The position numbers and the translations under genes are program-made. From assembly GCA_012845835.1 (NCBI GenBank), contig JABAKD010000028.1:5812796-5876795 (forward strand): DNA of 64,000 nt. Direction: 5' to 3'. The notes under the pieces were generated by a model. The model did not search any database. It worked only from the letters and a program-made list of their open reading frames with translations, and was not told the DNA's origin. Source of the stretch: Undaria pinnatifida. Taxonomy: Eukaryota; Sar; Phaeophyceae; Laminariales; Alariaceae. Shown piece after piece: positions 54,654 to 64,000 of this stretch; within the stretch, counting starts at the first letter, position 1; every line of letters begins with the position of its first letter.

Positions 54654-56092
54654 ATGCTGTACAGCCTTTACGGCTACCGGGTCGACTGCAGCACAAGGGG
54701 AGATGCCTGTGCTGTACTCGCCCCGGGAAAACTGCCAAACAAGCCCGTTGTCGGCGTAGCGACTACCACTGCGCGGCTGAACACTCCCGCGAGGCACTGC
54801 TCCGCAAGACCACAGAGCAGCAAGGGATCGTCCTTGAGGTGGTAGTCGGGTATGTTGACACCCGGCTTGTTTGGCAGCTTTCCCGGGGCGAGTACAGCAC
54901 AGGCATCTCCCCTAGTGCTGCAGTCGTCCCGGTGACAGTAAAGGCTGTACAGGTTCCCGGTCAACATTCGTCAGCGTTTCTTGTACGAAACCGTTTCCGG
55001 ATCGAAAAACAAGTAACGCTGACGAATTTTGCGCACTTGCCAGACCTCCGATACCATCTATGTTCCCTACCCACTCTCGTGAAGCCCGGTCACACTTTTT
55101 GAAGGACGTCCCGCAGTGATTGTAGTCAAGCTCAAGTCTGAGCGTTCGATCGTGTGTCCGTTGACCGGCAAGCTGTACGGCCTATACGGCTACCGGGTCG
55201 ACTGCAAAACCATCGGACGCTCAGACTTTGAGCTTAACTACAATCACCGTGGGACGTCCTTCAAATGTGTGACCGTGCTTCACGAGAGTGGGTAAGTAAG
55301 AGATATGGTATCAAATATCTGGCAAGTACACAACATTCGTCAGCGTTACTTGTCTTTCGATCCGGAAACGGCCTCGTACAAGTAACGCTGCCGAATGTTG
55401 CGCACGTGCCCGACCTCCGATGCTACCTCTTTTCCCTACCCACTCTCGTGAAGCACGGTCACACTTTTGAGGGACGTCCCACAGGGATTGTAGTCAAGCT
55501 CAAGTCTGAGCGTATGATCGTGTTTCCGTTGACCGGGACCCTGCACAGCCTTTACGGCTACCGGAACGACTGCGACACGAGGGGAAATGCCTGTGCTGTA
55601 CTCGTCCCGGGAAAATTACCAAACAAGCCCGGTGTCAACGTAAACTACTAGCACCTCGAGGACGATCCCTTGCTGCTCCGCCGTCGTGCGGAGCAGTGTC
55701 TCGCGGGAGTGTCCGGCCGCGCAGTGGTGATCGTTCATGTTGACACCGGGCTTCACGAGAGTGGGTAGGGAAAATAGATATTCGGAGGTCTGGCACGTGC
55801 GCAACATTCGTAAAGCCCGGTCACACTTTTGAAGGACGTTCCGCAGGGATTGTAGTCATCCTCAAGTCTGAGCGTTCGATCGCATTTCCGTTGACCGGGA
55901 ACCTGTACAGCCTTTACGGCTACCGGGTCGACTGCACCACTAGGATAGATGCCTGGGCTGTACTCACCCCGGGAAAACTGCCAAACAAGCCCATTGTCAA
56001 CATAAACGACTATCACTGGGGCAGCCGGACACTCTCACGAGGTGCTGCTCCGCAAAACCTCGGAGCAGTGAGAGATCGTCCTCGAGGGAAAG
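54654..56092 (+). pseudogene. Copia relic: GAG-pre-integrase region, serially inverted
   Basis: The plus-strand order for copia here should be post-protease (NVAHVPDLRCYLFSLPTLVK-like), then LHSLYGYR, then the HHCC zinc-binding part of integrase (DYHCAAEHSREALLRKTTEQ). Instead, pieces of it alternate in sense: plus 54654-54840, minus 54841-54968, plus 54969-55205, minus 55206-55325, plus 55326-55650, minus 55651-55810, plus from 55811. Each inverted block is an evident copy of a plus block, for example 55206-55320 against 55041-55150 (GACGCTCAGACTTTGAGCTT and its complement). From 55811 on the order is normal and leads into integrase. Nothing upstream of 54654 looks like copia gag or a 5' LTR. 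Confidence 0.75.
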
Positions 56093-56735
56093 ATGCTGGA
56101 GTGCGAAGAATGCTCCTTGGCAAAGAGTCTCCGCCGAGATATCAAGCGGTCCACACACACTCGAGCAGATAAAAATCTCGGGAGGGTTTTTGTGAAATTG
56201 AGTGGGCCTAAGGTGGTAGAGTCTCATGGAGCAAAACGTTGTACTCTCATCGTGCGCTATGGGTTTGCACGGTATATGTGGGTGCAATTTATGCCCCACA
56301 AATCGAACGCCGCGGAAACGTTCAGGCAGTTCCCCTCGAGTACTCGCGCAGGTGGTGTCTCTTCACAGTTGGTGGCCGTCCGATCCGAGGGGGGCGGTAA
56401 ATTTCCGGTGGCAAATTAGGCGACCTATGTAGATCGCGATGCATGAAGGAAGAATTCACCACGGCCGACAGTCCTAAATTGAATGGGGTAGCCAAGCGCG
56501 CGCTAGGGTTGATTGAGACGGCCGCAATGGCGGGTCGAATCCACGCTCGTGAGCTTTTCCCCGGAGCGCCATTGCCGGCAACTGAATCGTCGTGAGCGGA
56601 AGCGTCGCACTGTGTGTGGGATGCTTTGAACCGTACGGCAACGTCCGCTAACCCCGCAAACAAGTCGCCGTACGAGATGTGGTACGATAAAACTGCCCCG
56701 GTAGTGCTTCTACCTTTCCTCAAGCCTGGTTAATG
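56093..56735 (+). pseudogene. Copia relic: integrase core
   Basis: Begins with MLECEECSLAKSLRR, the two cysteines of the HHCC finger, then RVFVKLSGPKVV. Copia integrases have Asp before LxGP as the first catalytic residue of the DDE triad; it is Lys here. The second block is in a shifted phase, and a third has stops: TTADSPKLNGVAKRALG-like sequence near 56459-56510 and TATSANPANKSPYEMWYD near 56637-56690. Integrase would insert the cDNA copy. Stops, frameshifts and the lost Asp make it inactive. Confidence 0.75.
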
Positions 56736-57463
56736 CAAGAAGAAGAAGGAAAACAAGTCCCAGGCGAAAGCACAGGAGTCTTTTTATCTGGGACCTGCGC
56801 CTAGCCACCCCCGAGACGCCGTACAAGTGCTGACCAAACACCGTACTCTGCTCATCACGCGTCATGTCACCTGGCAACGCGTGTCGCCTGCACCCCCTGT
56901 ACCCGCCTAGATGCATGACTCACAGTCCCAGGAGGAGGGAGGGTCCGAGGTCGACGACGAGAGCACGTCCGATCGAGGTGGGGACGGGGTGATGGACGAG
57001 CTGGACGACGGCCTGGATCGTTTGACTGATCTCAACGTGACGTGGGGGTTTGATCTGCACACGTTCTTGCGGGAACGCTCACAGGAGATACCTGTCGCCG
57101 GCAAAGCTGGCGACGGAACAGCCAAGACGGTGGACTCGTCTCAATTTGGCGCGGTGGACGCCTCGTCGGTCCCGGCAGGACGACAGCGACTCAAGCGCAT
57201 TAGCAGCCTCCGGCACGGACCAAGGGAACGGCGATGATCCCCCCATGGTCCTGTCGGGGAGGGCAGCTCGCGAACTCAGTAGCTGGGGACGGCTACCTCT
57301 GAGAGTAATGGGCCGGACCCGGGGTTAGAGCCAACGCCTGCAGGATGAATCTGCTCAACGTCAGTGTGTGATCGAGGACGCGATGTCTGCGGCAGTGCAA
57401 AAGTGGACGAAGTTTGGGAGTATACTGGCGAATAGATCCTAGACGACGGAGGACGCAATAGCC
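56736..57463 (+). pseudogene. Copia relic: integrase-RT linker
   Basis: LGPAPSHPRDAVQVLTKHRT and LLITRHVTWQRV (56790-56880) are the usual copia block after the integrase core. An acidic, Ser/Asp/Gly-rich linker then runs from 56911 to 57237 (EEGGSEVDDESTSDRGGDGV, VTWGFDLHTFLRERSQE). Stops at about 56908 and 57235 break it. Confidence 0.65.
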
Positions 57464-58276
57464 ATGATGGCTGGAGGACCTTCTGTGGAAGACAATAAAG
57501 GGGGGTCAAGCGTGTGCATGTCGAGTGGTTTTTCAGAAGATGTAGAACCACCCCCGCAATCCGTAGCAGATGTAGAGCGTTCCCAATACAAAGCGGCGTG
57601 GCGTAAGGCCATAAATAATGAGTTGGACGGTCACAAAGCGACCGGTATATTCGAAGCTGCGACTCTGCCGCGAGGGAGGAAACCTGTAGGTGCAAAATAG
57701 GGAGTCTCGTACAAGATTGACGAAGATGGTATCATAGCGAAGACGAAAGCAAGACTTGCGGCTAAGGGCTTTAGCCCGGCGCAAGACGTAGATTACTTCC
57801 AAACGCTTGCACCAACGCCATCGTCCGCGTCAATAAAAACTCTGGCGGCCATTGCAAATGAGCAAGGTCTGAAAAAAATTCGTTTCGACGTAGCACAAGC
57901 TTTTGTCCGCGCGAAACTCGACGCCGAGATATACATGAAACTACCCGATGGGTGTGGTGACATCTCAGGAAATATTGTTCGCCTTGACATGTCACTATAT
58001 GATCTAAACCAGAGTGGACGTCAGTTGGCCGGACTACTTGTAGAGACCATGGTAGGATACGGTATGGAGCAGTGTAGGCCTGACCTTTGCGTTTTTCGCA
58101 TGATTGTGGATGGCAAGGTAGAACTGATTATGGCCGTTCATGTAGATGACATTGTGATTGCAGGATCGGACGAGGCATCCAGAGACTTTCATGCCGCATG
58201 AAATACGAAGTTTCCCACGAAAAGCCTCGGCGAGTCAACTTGGTATACTGGTCGTGCTTTCAAGCGTAATTGGGAA
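57464..58276 (+). pseudogene. Copia relic: reverse transcriptase
   Basis: Copia RT blocks in order: YKAAWRKAINNELDGHKATG (57592-57645), RGRKPVGAK then a stop where Trp is usual, then KTKARLAAKGFSPAQDVDYF (57742-57801), PTPSSASIKTLAAIANEQGL, FDVAQAFVRAKLDAEIYMKL with the motif A Asp (57886-57945), SLYDLNQSGRQ, and AVHVDDIVIAG with catalytic VDD at 58142-58150. It is in nearly one phase, broken by stops at about 57698 and 58199. RT copies the element RNA into cDNA. The catalytic aspartates are kept, so decay is recent relative to the 5' part. Confidence 0.9.
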
Positions 58277-59049
58277 TTGGGCACGTTAGAGATCACGCAG
58301 AAGGCTTACGTTGAAAGCGTGATTAATCGTTGGGGTGTTAACTCGTTCTCTGACACCCTCGTGACCCCTGGCGTTGAACTAAGTCCAAGAGAGGAGGGCG
58401 AACTGAAGCGAGACTGGCCGTACAGGGAGGCTGTGGGCAGTCTGATGTGGCTGTCGAGCATGATGCGGCCAGACATCTCGAACGCGGTGCGTGCTGTGGC
58501 GCGCCATTATCACAACCCCACCGACAGGCACTGGAAAGCAGTTTTGGGTATCATGGCATACCTCCACGGGACAAGGGGTATGGGTTTGGCTTTTCCAAGG
58601 GGTTCGGGATTAGATCTGACTGCATGTAGCGATGCTGACTACGCTGATAAGTCGAATGACAGGCGCTCGGTGTGGGGGACGGCAATTTCCTTGGGGGTGC
58701 TGCTTTCAGTTTGGCAAGTAGCACGCCGAGGTGCGTCACGTTGTCTACAGCAAAAGCAGAGTATGTAGCCCTGGATGAAGGGATGCCTGAGGCTCTGTTT
58801 ACGGGGGCAGTATTAGCGTTGTCTTGTCCAGGGCTAACCGGATCGTGCGTCCGAGGTTTTGAAAATAATCAGGGGCCCATAGCACTGGCTGACAACCCTC
58901 TTAGGTCTGCGCGGAGCAAGCAAATAAATGTGGGGTTCCATTTCGTCCGAGAGCTTCTCCGTGCAAAGAACATTGGCAGCCAACTCGTACCTTCGGAAGA
59001 GCGGCAAGCGGATATTTTGACGAAATCCCTTGCCACAACCCCTTTTTAA
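58277..59049 (+). pseudogene. Copia relic: RT C-terminus and RNase H
   Basis: Continues with WPYREAVGSLMWLSSMMRPD and WKAVLGIMAYLHGTRGMGL, then the RNase H start CSDADYADKSNDRRS (58625-58670; Asp of SDAD). One frameshift near 58672-58750 leads to STAKAEYVALDEG with its catalytic Glu, ENNQGPIALA, VRELLRAKNIGSQLV and ADILTKSLATTPF, ending in TAA at 59047-59049. RNase H removes the RNA strand during cDNA synthesis. The end is the usual copia polyprotein C-terminus, so a 3' LTR would be expected next. Confidence 0.9.
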
Positions 59050-59595
59050 ATTTCACCGAAAGTTTTTGCTGAACGTACCGTTGGGGGATGAGCAAGGTGT
59101 GTGAGAATTGTTCGATGAGTATCATGTTTGAGTCATGCGATGAATAATTTGTCAGGCCGCCACCCCACGCTACTTTGAGGGGCATGGGTGAGTAGGGCGC
59201 TACTTGGCATCGTAGTTTCTGGCCATGATCATCGTTTGAATGCGGCCATTGTTACATTCGCAATGGTTTGGATGATGCAAGACATACAGGGGGTTTGGAC
59301 CTGGTGGGTGGGTGGGTTTGCTCCCACGGAACTGTCATTGGCTATTCTTTGTTCCTTGCTTGTTGTTTTGGATGCCCGTTCGGTCTCGTAACTGCTTTGA
59401 AGAGCCAGGGAGGGTGCTAGTTTGGATCGTCACAGCACGACGGTTTCAAAAGTTGTATAGGGTTGCCTATATGTTCGTAGGCGTTTCTATGCATTTTTTC
59501 TCAAAATAGGAGAGCTCCAGCACTCCGCCCTCTGCTTCTTCTCTCCTCTCTGTCCTCTAGTACAACGAAGATAAGAACACTCGTCATACAGCGAG
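59050..59595. other. Expected position of copia 3' LTR; none proven
   Basis: No partner repeat was found 5' of the copia relic, so an LTR cannot be shown. No gene is recognised. Confidence 0.4.
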
Positions 59596-59599
59596 GCGG

Positions 59600-59640
59600 T
59601 CGGGGCATCCAGGCTTGGGCTCTACGAACAATGCCCATAG
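59600..59640 (+). repeat. Short dispersed repeat, partner of 15220-15262
   Basis: GCGAGGCGGTCGGGGCATCC and AGGCTTGGGCTCTACGAAC, lying just before the left arm of FB-2. Confidence 0.85.
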
Positions 59641-59654
59641 CTGGTCGCGACGCT

Positions 59655-59930
59655 CCATGGACACAGCCGCAGCTATCCGCGGCCTGCCACGGTAACTCGC
59701 AGAAATGTCCACGTTGATGTTCGCTATGTCCACGGCCATGTTCGCAGCAATGGCCGTGGTTGTACGTGGCAATGTAGGTCGCAAAATTTGCAATCCGCCG
59801 CAGCAATGCCCGTGGCAATACCCGTCACAACGTCCGTGGCAATATCCGTGACAATGTCCGCGGTAATGTCCGCGGATAAGTCCATGGATACCTCCGCAGG
59901 AATATCCGCGGCAATATCCGAACCCACCTA
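59655..59930 (+). repeat. Fold-back element FB-2, left arm
   Basis: GGCAATATCCGTGACAATG, TCCGCGGTAATGTCCGCGGA and similar units as in FB-1, but shorter. The end pairs with the right end in inverted sense: GCCGCAGC...CTGCCACGG here, and its reverse complement near 60910-60950. Confidence 0.8.
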
Positions 59931-60082
59931 GGTTCAGGACAAGCGCTAATGCTGCTTTCCATGTACGTGGTGTACATACGTCGACCTTCCTCCATCCTTG
60001 TGAGACGAAAATCAAGGCCCCCCAAAGCGGTATCATAACTTGCTGTCTAAACCCATGTATTACATGCGTTAGTCACTTTGCT
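59931..60082 (+). repeat. FB-2 core, left part
   Basis: TTCAGGACAAGCGC, GTGAGACGAAAATCAAGG and CATGTATTACATGCG match 45325-45475 of FB-1. Confidence 0.8.
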
Positions 60083-60485
60083 TTACACCGATCGCCCCGG
60101 TGGCGTATCACGTTGTCTTCGAGCCTGGTACAGGTCAGTATCGTGAGTTCGAGCCCCCCGAGTGCATAGTCGTAAAAAATCGCGGGGAGTTTTCTTGTGC
60201 ACAAATTGACTTGCGGAAAGCGCTAGAGCGTGAGTTAGCATGATTCGACGAAAAATCGACGAGCAGGGGGATTGCTGAACCCGATGCGCCAAAAACAAAT
60301 GAAGGCAGTAACCAGGGAGGAGAAGGGACGACGCCTGTGACCACGGCTTGTCCACAAGCTGGAAAATAGAAGTGGGCAAAAATGAATGAAAAACATACCA
60401 GGGGAGAATGGACGACACCTGTGACCACGGCTTGTCCACAAGCTGGAAGGTAGAAGTGGGCAAAAATACATGAAAAAAATACCGT
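60083..60485 (+). mobile_element. ~400-bp insertion in FB-2 core (SINE-like)
   Basis: FB-1 runs from the CATGTATTACA block through GTCACTTTTTTATACCG into AAAACGTTTCCACCTCCG with no such sequence. FB-2 has about 400 extra bases between the same words (TTTACACCG and AAAAACGTCTTTACTTCCG). The insert starts with GCCCCGGTGGCGTATCAC and holds CGTGAGTTCGAGCCCCCC (about 60137-60154), which resembles a B box. It also includes the 84-bp pair at 60309-60476. A tRNA-derived SINE or another nested element is likely; no target duplication was identified. Confidence 0.55.
60309..60476 (+). repeat. 84-bp tandem pair
   Basis: GTGACCACGGCTTGTCCACA occurs at 60337 and 60421, with AGCTGGAA-TAGAAGTGGGC and ATGAAAAA-ATACC following in both. 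Confidence 0.9.
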
Positions 60486-60514
60486 GGATCCGCAAAAACG
60501 TCTTTACTTCCGTA

Positions 60515-60552
60515 GGGTTAGTGTTGCGGTTAGGGTTGCCGTTAGCGTTAGG
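60515..60552 (+). repeat. Telomere-like tract in FB-2
   Basis: GGGTTAGTGTTGCGGTTAGG then GTTGCCGTTAGCGTTAGG: the same degenerate TTAGGG array as 45510-45546, again directly before the right arm. Confidence 0.85.
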
Positions 60553-61049
60553 ATTGTCCGCGGACAATCGCGGACAATGCCGAGGGCATTGCGCGGGACA
60601 TTGCCGTGAACGCTGTCGTGGACACCCGCTGACCTTGAAGCGGACAGTGTCTAGAAAGACACGGACTTTGCCGTTGGATATTGCCGCGGACAGTGCTGTG
60701 GACATTGCCGCGGACAGTGACGCGGGCGACCGCGAATATTGCCACGGACAGCCGCAAACATTGTCAGAGGCATTTCAGTTGAAATTGCCGTGGACATCGC
60801 CGCGGACATTGCCGTGGACATTGCCACGGACATTACCGAACTCTTTGCCGCGGAAATCGTCGCGGATTATGCCGCAGGCATCACCGTGGATATTGCCGTG
60901 GATAGTGGTGTGGGCATCCGTGGCAAAGTTGGCTGCGGCCAGCCACGAACGTTTTCGCGGTTATCCGCAAAAACGATAGTGTACATCCCTCGACAAAGGT
61001 TAAAGCAATCATGAAGCTATGCTTCAGCTTGTATAAAAATATCCTTACT
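60553..61049 (+). repeat. Fold-back element FB-2, right arm and end
   Basis: GCCGCGGACAGTG, GCCGTGGACATTGCC and similar units, inverted relative to 59655-59930. The end matches that of FB-1. Confidence 0.8.
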
Positions 61050-61319
61050 GATAGAGGAAGGCACACTCGCGTCAGGCGGCGTGATATTATTTCAGAGTCC
61101 GCCCTGCCCCTTCTTCCCTTTGTCCTTCCGGGTAAACCGGTGTAGTGGAGTCGGGGAGAAAAATTGAGAGAAAAAACCGTATCCTCTTTATGTGTAGAGG
61201 ATAGTTTATCGTAGGGGAGGCGGCGAGGTATTTCCCACAAAGAAGGTACCTCAATGGATGGGATGTCATGGCGGCAATGAACGTACGTCGTGTGAATCGT
61301 CTTTTCGTTGACGACCCTG

Positions 61320-61625
61320 CCTGGCACAAATTAATATGTGTAACAAGCAGTGCTAGAAGTATCGGGAGTAATGCCCGTTGTCGCAAATGATACGATATGA
61401 GAATGCACGTACTACGGCAGCAGTAGACATCCCCGTGTAGAGCCGGTTGCCCGCTACAGCGCCTGTGGCATCGCCTGGCACAAATGTGTACAACAAAAGT
61501 ACTGGAAGTTTTGGGAGTAGTGCCGGTTGTTTGCAAATGATACGATATGATAGTGCGCGTACTACAGCAGCAGCAGGCATCCGACTATCGTGGCGGTTGC
61601 CCGCTACAGTGCCGGTGATTTATTT
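61320..61625 (+). repeat. ~152-bp tandem pair
   Basis: CTGGCACAAAT, GGGAGTA-TGCC-GTTGT, GCAAATGATACGATATGA, GCGTACTAC-GCAGCAG and CGGTTGCCCGCTACAG recur at about 61320 and 61472. Confidence 0.85.
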
Positions 61626-61924
61626 TGACAGACACGTCTAGATATCCCGCAAAAATGAACACACCGGCTCAACCACGCCCAGACGCTTTCGCTCGTGCCT
61701 CGAAGAGCGCGCGGGCGCCGAATTATCCTTGTCTGTACCCATACCCACGCACCCACGGCGAGATCCGGGGTCGATGGAGTGAATTTTAGCGCCAAATGGC
61801 TTCGGCTTCGAAACGTACGTGGTTTGGAGCTTCCGTGTGAGAGGCGACACTCACGGTCTGAATACCAAGCCAGAAAGCTCTCACGGAACCTAAGGTTCCT
61901 CTGAGAGAAAAAATCTTGCAGATA

Positions 61925-62100
61925 CACTGCAAGAATCACGTCTCACGTCAATTGATTGTTGCCACGCACTCTGATTGTACTTAGTACTTTGCTCCAATTA
62001 CTAACTGATCCGTATGTGCATAGACACCTGATACGTACGCATTCAATTGGACTTGCGTCCAATTGTATCTTGTCCTATACGAAGGTTAAGACACGTTGGT
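61925..62100 (+). repeat. Dispersed repeat W, copy 2
   Basis: Partner of 47195-47375. Confidence 0.7.
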
Positions 62101-62104
62101 ACAA

Positions 62105-63380
62105 CATCGGGTTTTTCCGGCATGCTGTTCTCAGGCGGCCCAGAGATTTTCCTCGCACCTTCGGCTGCGGCGTAAGCAAGGGGGGCATCGGAACATTACG
62201 ACTCGTGTCTGGATCCTGGCTATGCTCCGTGCCGGTGCTGAGCTTTCAAACGTCGCTCAGCTAACTCTTTCTTTCAAGGGGTTGCGTTACGCCTCGCTGA
62301 GCCCAGTAGGTGGATGGAAACCCGACATTTTATTTTTGTTTTCAACCGCTCGCTTCGCTCTCACATGTTGTCATCCGATCCGCTATACCGCCCGCTGTAT
62401 ATTATCAGCCCAATTGTTTTTACCCCTGCTGCTGTTACGACGCAGCCACCTACAGCCAGCAGCAGCATGAGCAGTGGCACAGCAAAAGCAGTAGCAGCAC
62501 ATCTCTCGAGCACCATACGTATATGTTGCACCTAGTCCTGTGACTGCTGTTATAAACCTCGCACTGAGCACGTAAAGACAAAGCTCGCCTGAAAAAAACT
62601 GTCTCGCTCCGCCCGTCCACATGAGGGAGTGGCACCTAGCTACTATTTCTCGATTTTTTGTTGTGCTCACCGCGCCGCACCTGGGAGGTAGACGAACCGG
62701 GCAAGACCCACAGAACAAGGCTCGTACTGCTGCCTGCTTCGTTTCGTCGAGCCACGCAGGGCCGATAAAAACCCTCATATGAGTGTGTTTTCCCGCTCTA
62801 CTACTGCAGTGCTACTTCATTTTACATAGCTCTCCAGGCTTGCTTGCGGCGGTCACGGTTAAACAGCATCGAGCTTTGAGCTGCCTACTTTGCAACAACC
62901 ATACGAGATGCGGTGCTGCGGTGTGTGTATGTTTGTGCGCTTCTGTATGTACCAAATATGTTTGGAGAGTGTGTGCTGTCACATAATCAGTACCTGGCAT
63001 GCAGCAGCGGCACAGCAGCAGCCGTACAGCCGCAGCCGTGTTTGCTCTTCTTGCCTGTGGTGCCGCCAGTAGTTGGGGTGCATGTTTGTATGGTTGGTGC
63101 ACAGCAAGAGATCGAACCACGACAACATTTTCGGGTCCAATTCAGCGTCAAACATGTACTTTCCTTTGAGCAATACTGTAGTTCATGCCCTGTATATGCC
63201 AAGAGCTGCGAGGGTGACTCCCATTGGAGGCATGGGTGGTACAAGAACACGAAACAATGTCAAGAGAGTGATGAGTTTTTCTCTGGATGATTGAGGAATT
63301 TACTACTGTAAGGTTGACCAATGTTTGTTGAGCGTAATTGAAATATTTTGGCAGCAGCAGTACCTGTAGTATGATACGCA
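62105..63380. other. No gene recognised
   Basis: Competing short frames. GCAGCAG-type trinucleotide patches occur at about 62430-62490 and 62998-63035. Confidence 0.4.
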
Positions 63381-63384
63381 CATG

Positions 63385-63995
63385 ACGTAGCCCGTGGCCA
63401 TCTCGCGCACAGAAACGGCTTTCTAGGCAAACAGCAAGTTTGGCGTAACACCTGACCACCGTTCGATCGCATTTTGCCTGTCATATACGTGACGCACTTG
63501 GTTCAAAAAGCATCGCAGGTCCACCCTAGTAATAGTACCCAGCTTTAGTTACTTACCTCCAAAAGAGACAGTTGGCCGTGCAAAGGAAAACGCTAATTTC
63601 CATCCAGAAATGAATGGCACGCGAGCTCTCAAGCAGGTTTGCGTGCAGCAGCTCCTGAATTATGATCTGACCCACTTCAAGTGAACGCGCCAAGAGGGAA
63701 TGACACGACGGACAACCGGAAAACAAAAACCAGTAAACGGGGGTTTGGCAGACGCACACGGCGTTGGCGTACGGCCACCTGTGGTTCTCCGTACAAACCA
63801 ACAACGCAGCTTGCAAAGATGAGTATTGACCTGGAATTCGTCGAACTCACGGCTGACGTCTTTAAAAATTAGTTATAAAATGTAAGTGACGCAAGTTTGC
63901 ACATGTCATTGTTCAAACGAGAAAGAAAAAACGATCTCCGAGCTTGAACATGAATATCGTGGGCAGCCTGCGTGGATTGTCGGGAGAAACGCGAA
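63385..63995 (-). pseudogene. Family V relic 2 with conserved splice donor
   Basis: Similar to 53780-54300. A minus frame (63816-63553) stays open for about 87 codons: ANAVCVCQTPVYWFLFSG, RSLEVGQIIIQELLHANLLE, AIHFWMEISVFLCTANCLFW. It ends exactly where AGGTAAGT (a consensus 5' splice site) supplies the stop codon TAA. An open frame closing on a conserved donor suggests a true exon of an unknown gene family, here perhaps less decayed than the other copy. The copy runs towards the window edge, so its 5' part may be outside. Confidence 0.45.
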
Positions 63996-64000
63996 CTTGG

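Noticed and set aside
54654..54968. Separate minus-strand genes at 54.7-55 and 55.6-56 kb
   Set aside because: They are inverted copies of the copia segment on the plus strand.
1..64000. Prokaryotic operons, phage or defence islands
   Set aside because: No tightly packed co-directional frames, no ribosome-binding sites, and retroelements with LINE and Ty3/copia signatures throughout.

Overview
The window looks like repeat-dominated nuclear DNA of a eukaryote. I see no compact gene clusters, ribosome-binding sites or operons. I do see fragments of four retroelement classes (Ty3-type chromovirus, Ty1/copia, a LINE and tyrosine-recombinase elements), fold-back repeats, a satellite-like array, long C-runs and interstitial TTAGGG-type repeats. 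The repeat mix and telomere motif would suit a stramenopile such as a brown alga or oomycete, but that is an inference I cannot confirm from sequence alone.

Layout. 0-9 kb: two copies of a dispersed repeat (called R1 here) with long C-runs, a decayed Ty3 element read on the minus strand (gag zinc knuckle, protease, an RT-leader/RNase H remnant, chromodomain tail), and duplicated segments at 7.6-8.7 kb. 9-18.7 kb: mostly unrecognised, except a good candidate exon (11.77-12.43 kb, minus) with a DUF2135-like signature, plus hairpins and a tRNA-like B box near 15.3 kb. 18.7-21.8 kb: a tyrosine-recombinase relic inside interleaved direct repeats, then a 1.9-kb fold-back array of GAAGCTTCC-type units around a telomere-like core. 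23.6-25 kb: a LINE relic. 26.2 kb: a MITE-like hairpin. 27-31 kb: the largest R1 copy and duplicated low-complexity DNA. 32-36 kb: a second Ty3 relic, internally deleted. 37.3-39.6 kb: four near-identical 560-bp units set among degenerate coding-like fragments. 44.7-46 kb and 59.6-61 kb: two related fold-back elements with CCGCGG-rich arms, again next to telomere-like tracts. 46.2 kb: a second tyrosine-recombinase relic. 50.8-51.3 kb: an apparently perfect 211-bp tandem duplication. 54.6-59 kb: a Ty1/copia relic whose 5' part is a chain of alternately inverted duplications.

No complete, intact gene can be supported. The most notable feature is that three separate fold-back arrays, with two different arm sequences, share one plan: inverted arms of short units with palindromic cores, and a TTAGGG-like tract at or beside the centre. 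The copia 5' scrambling, the interleaved repeats around the recombinase relic and the 560-bp array are the next most interesting. Part of this could come from assembly error, so raw-read support matters. All calls come from reading the sequence; no database search or alignment program was run.
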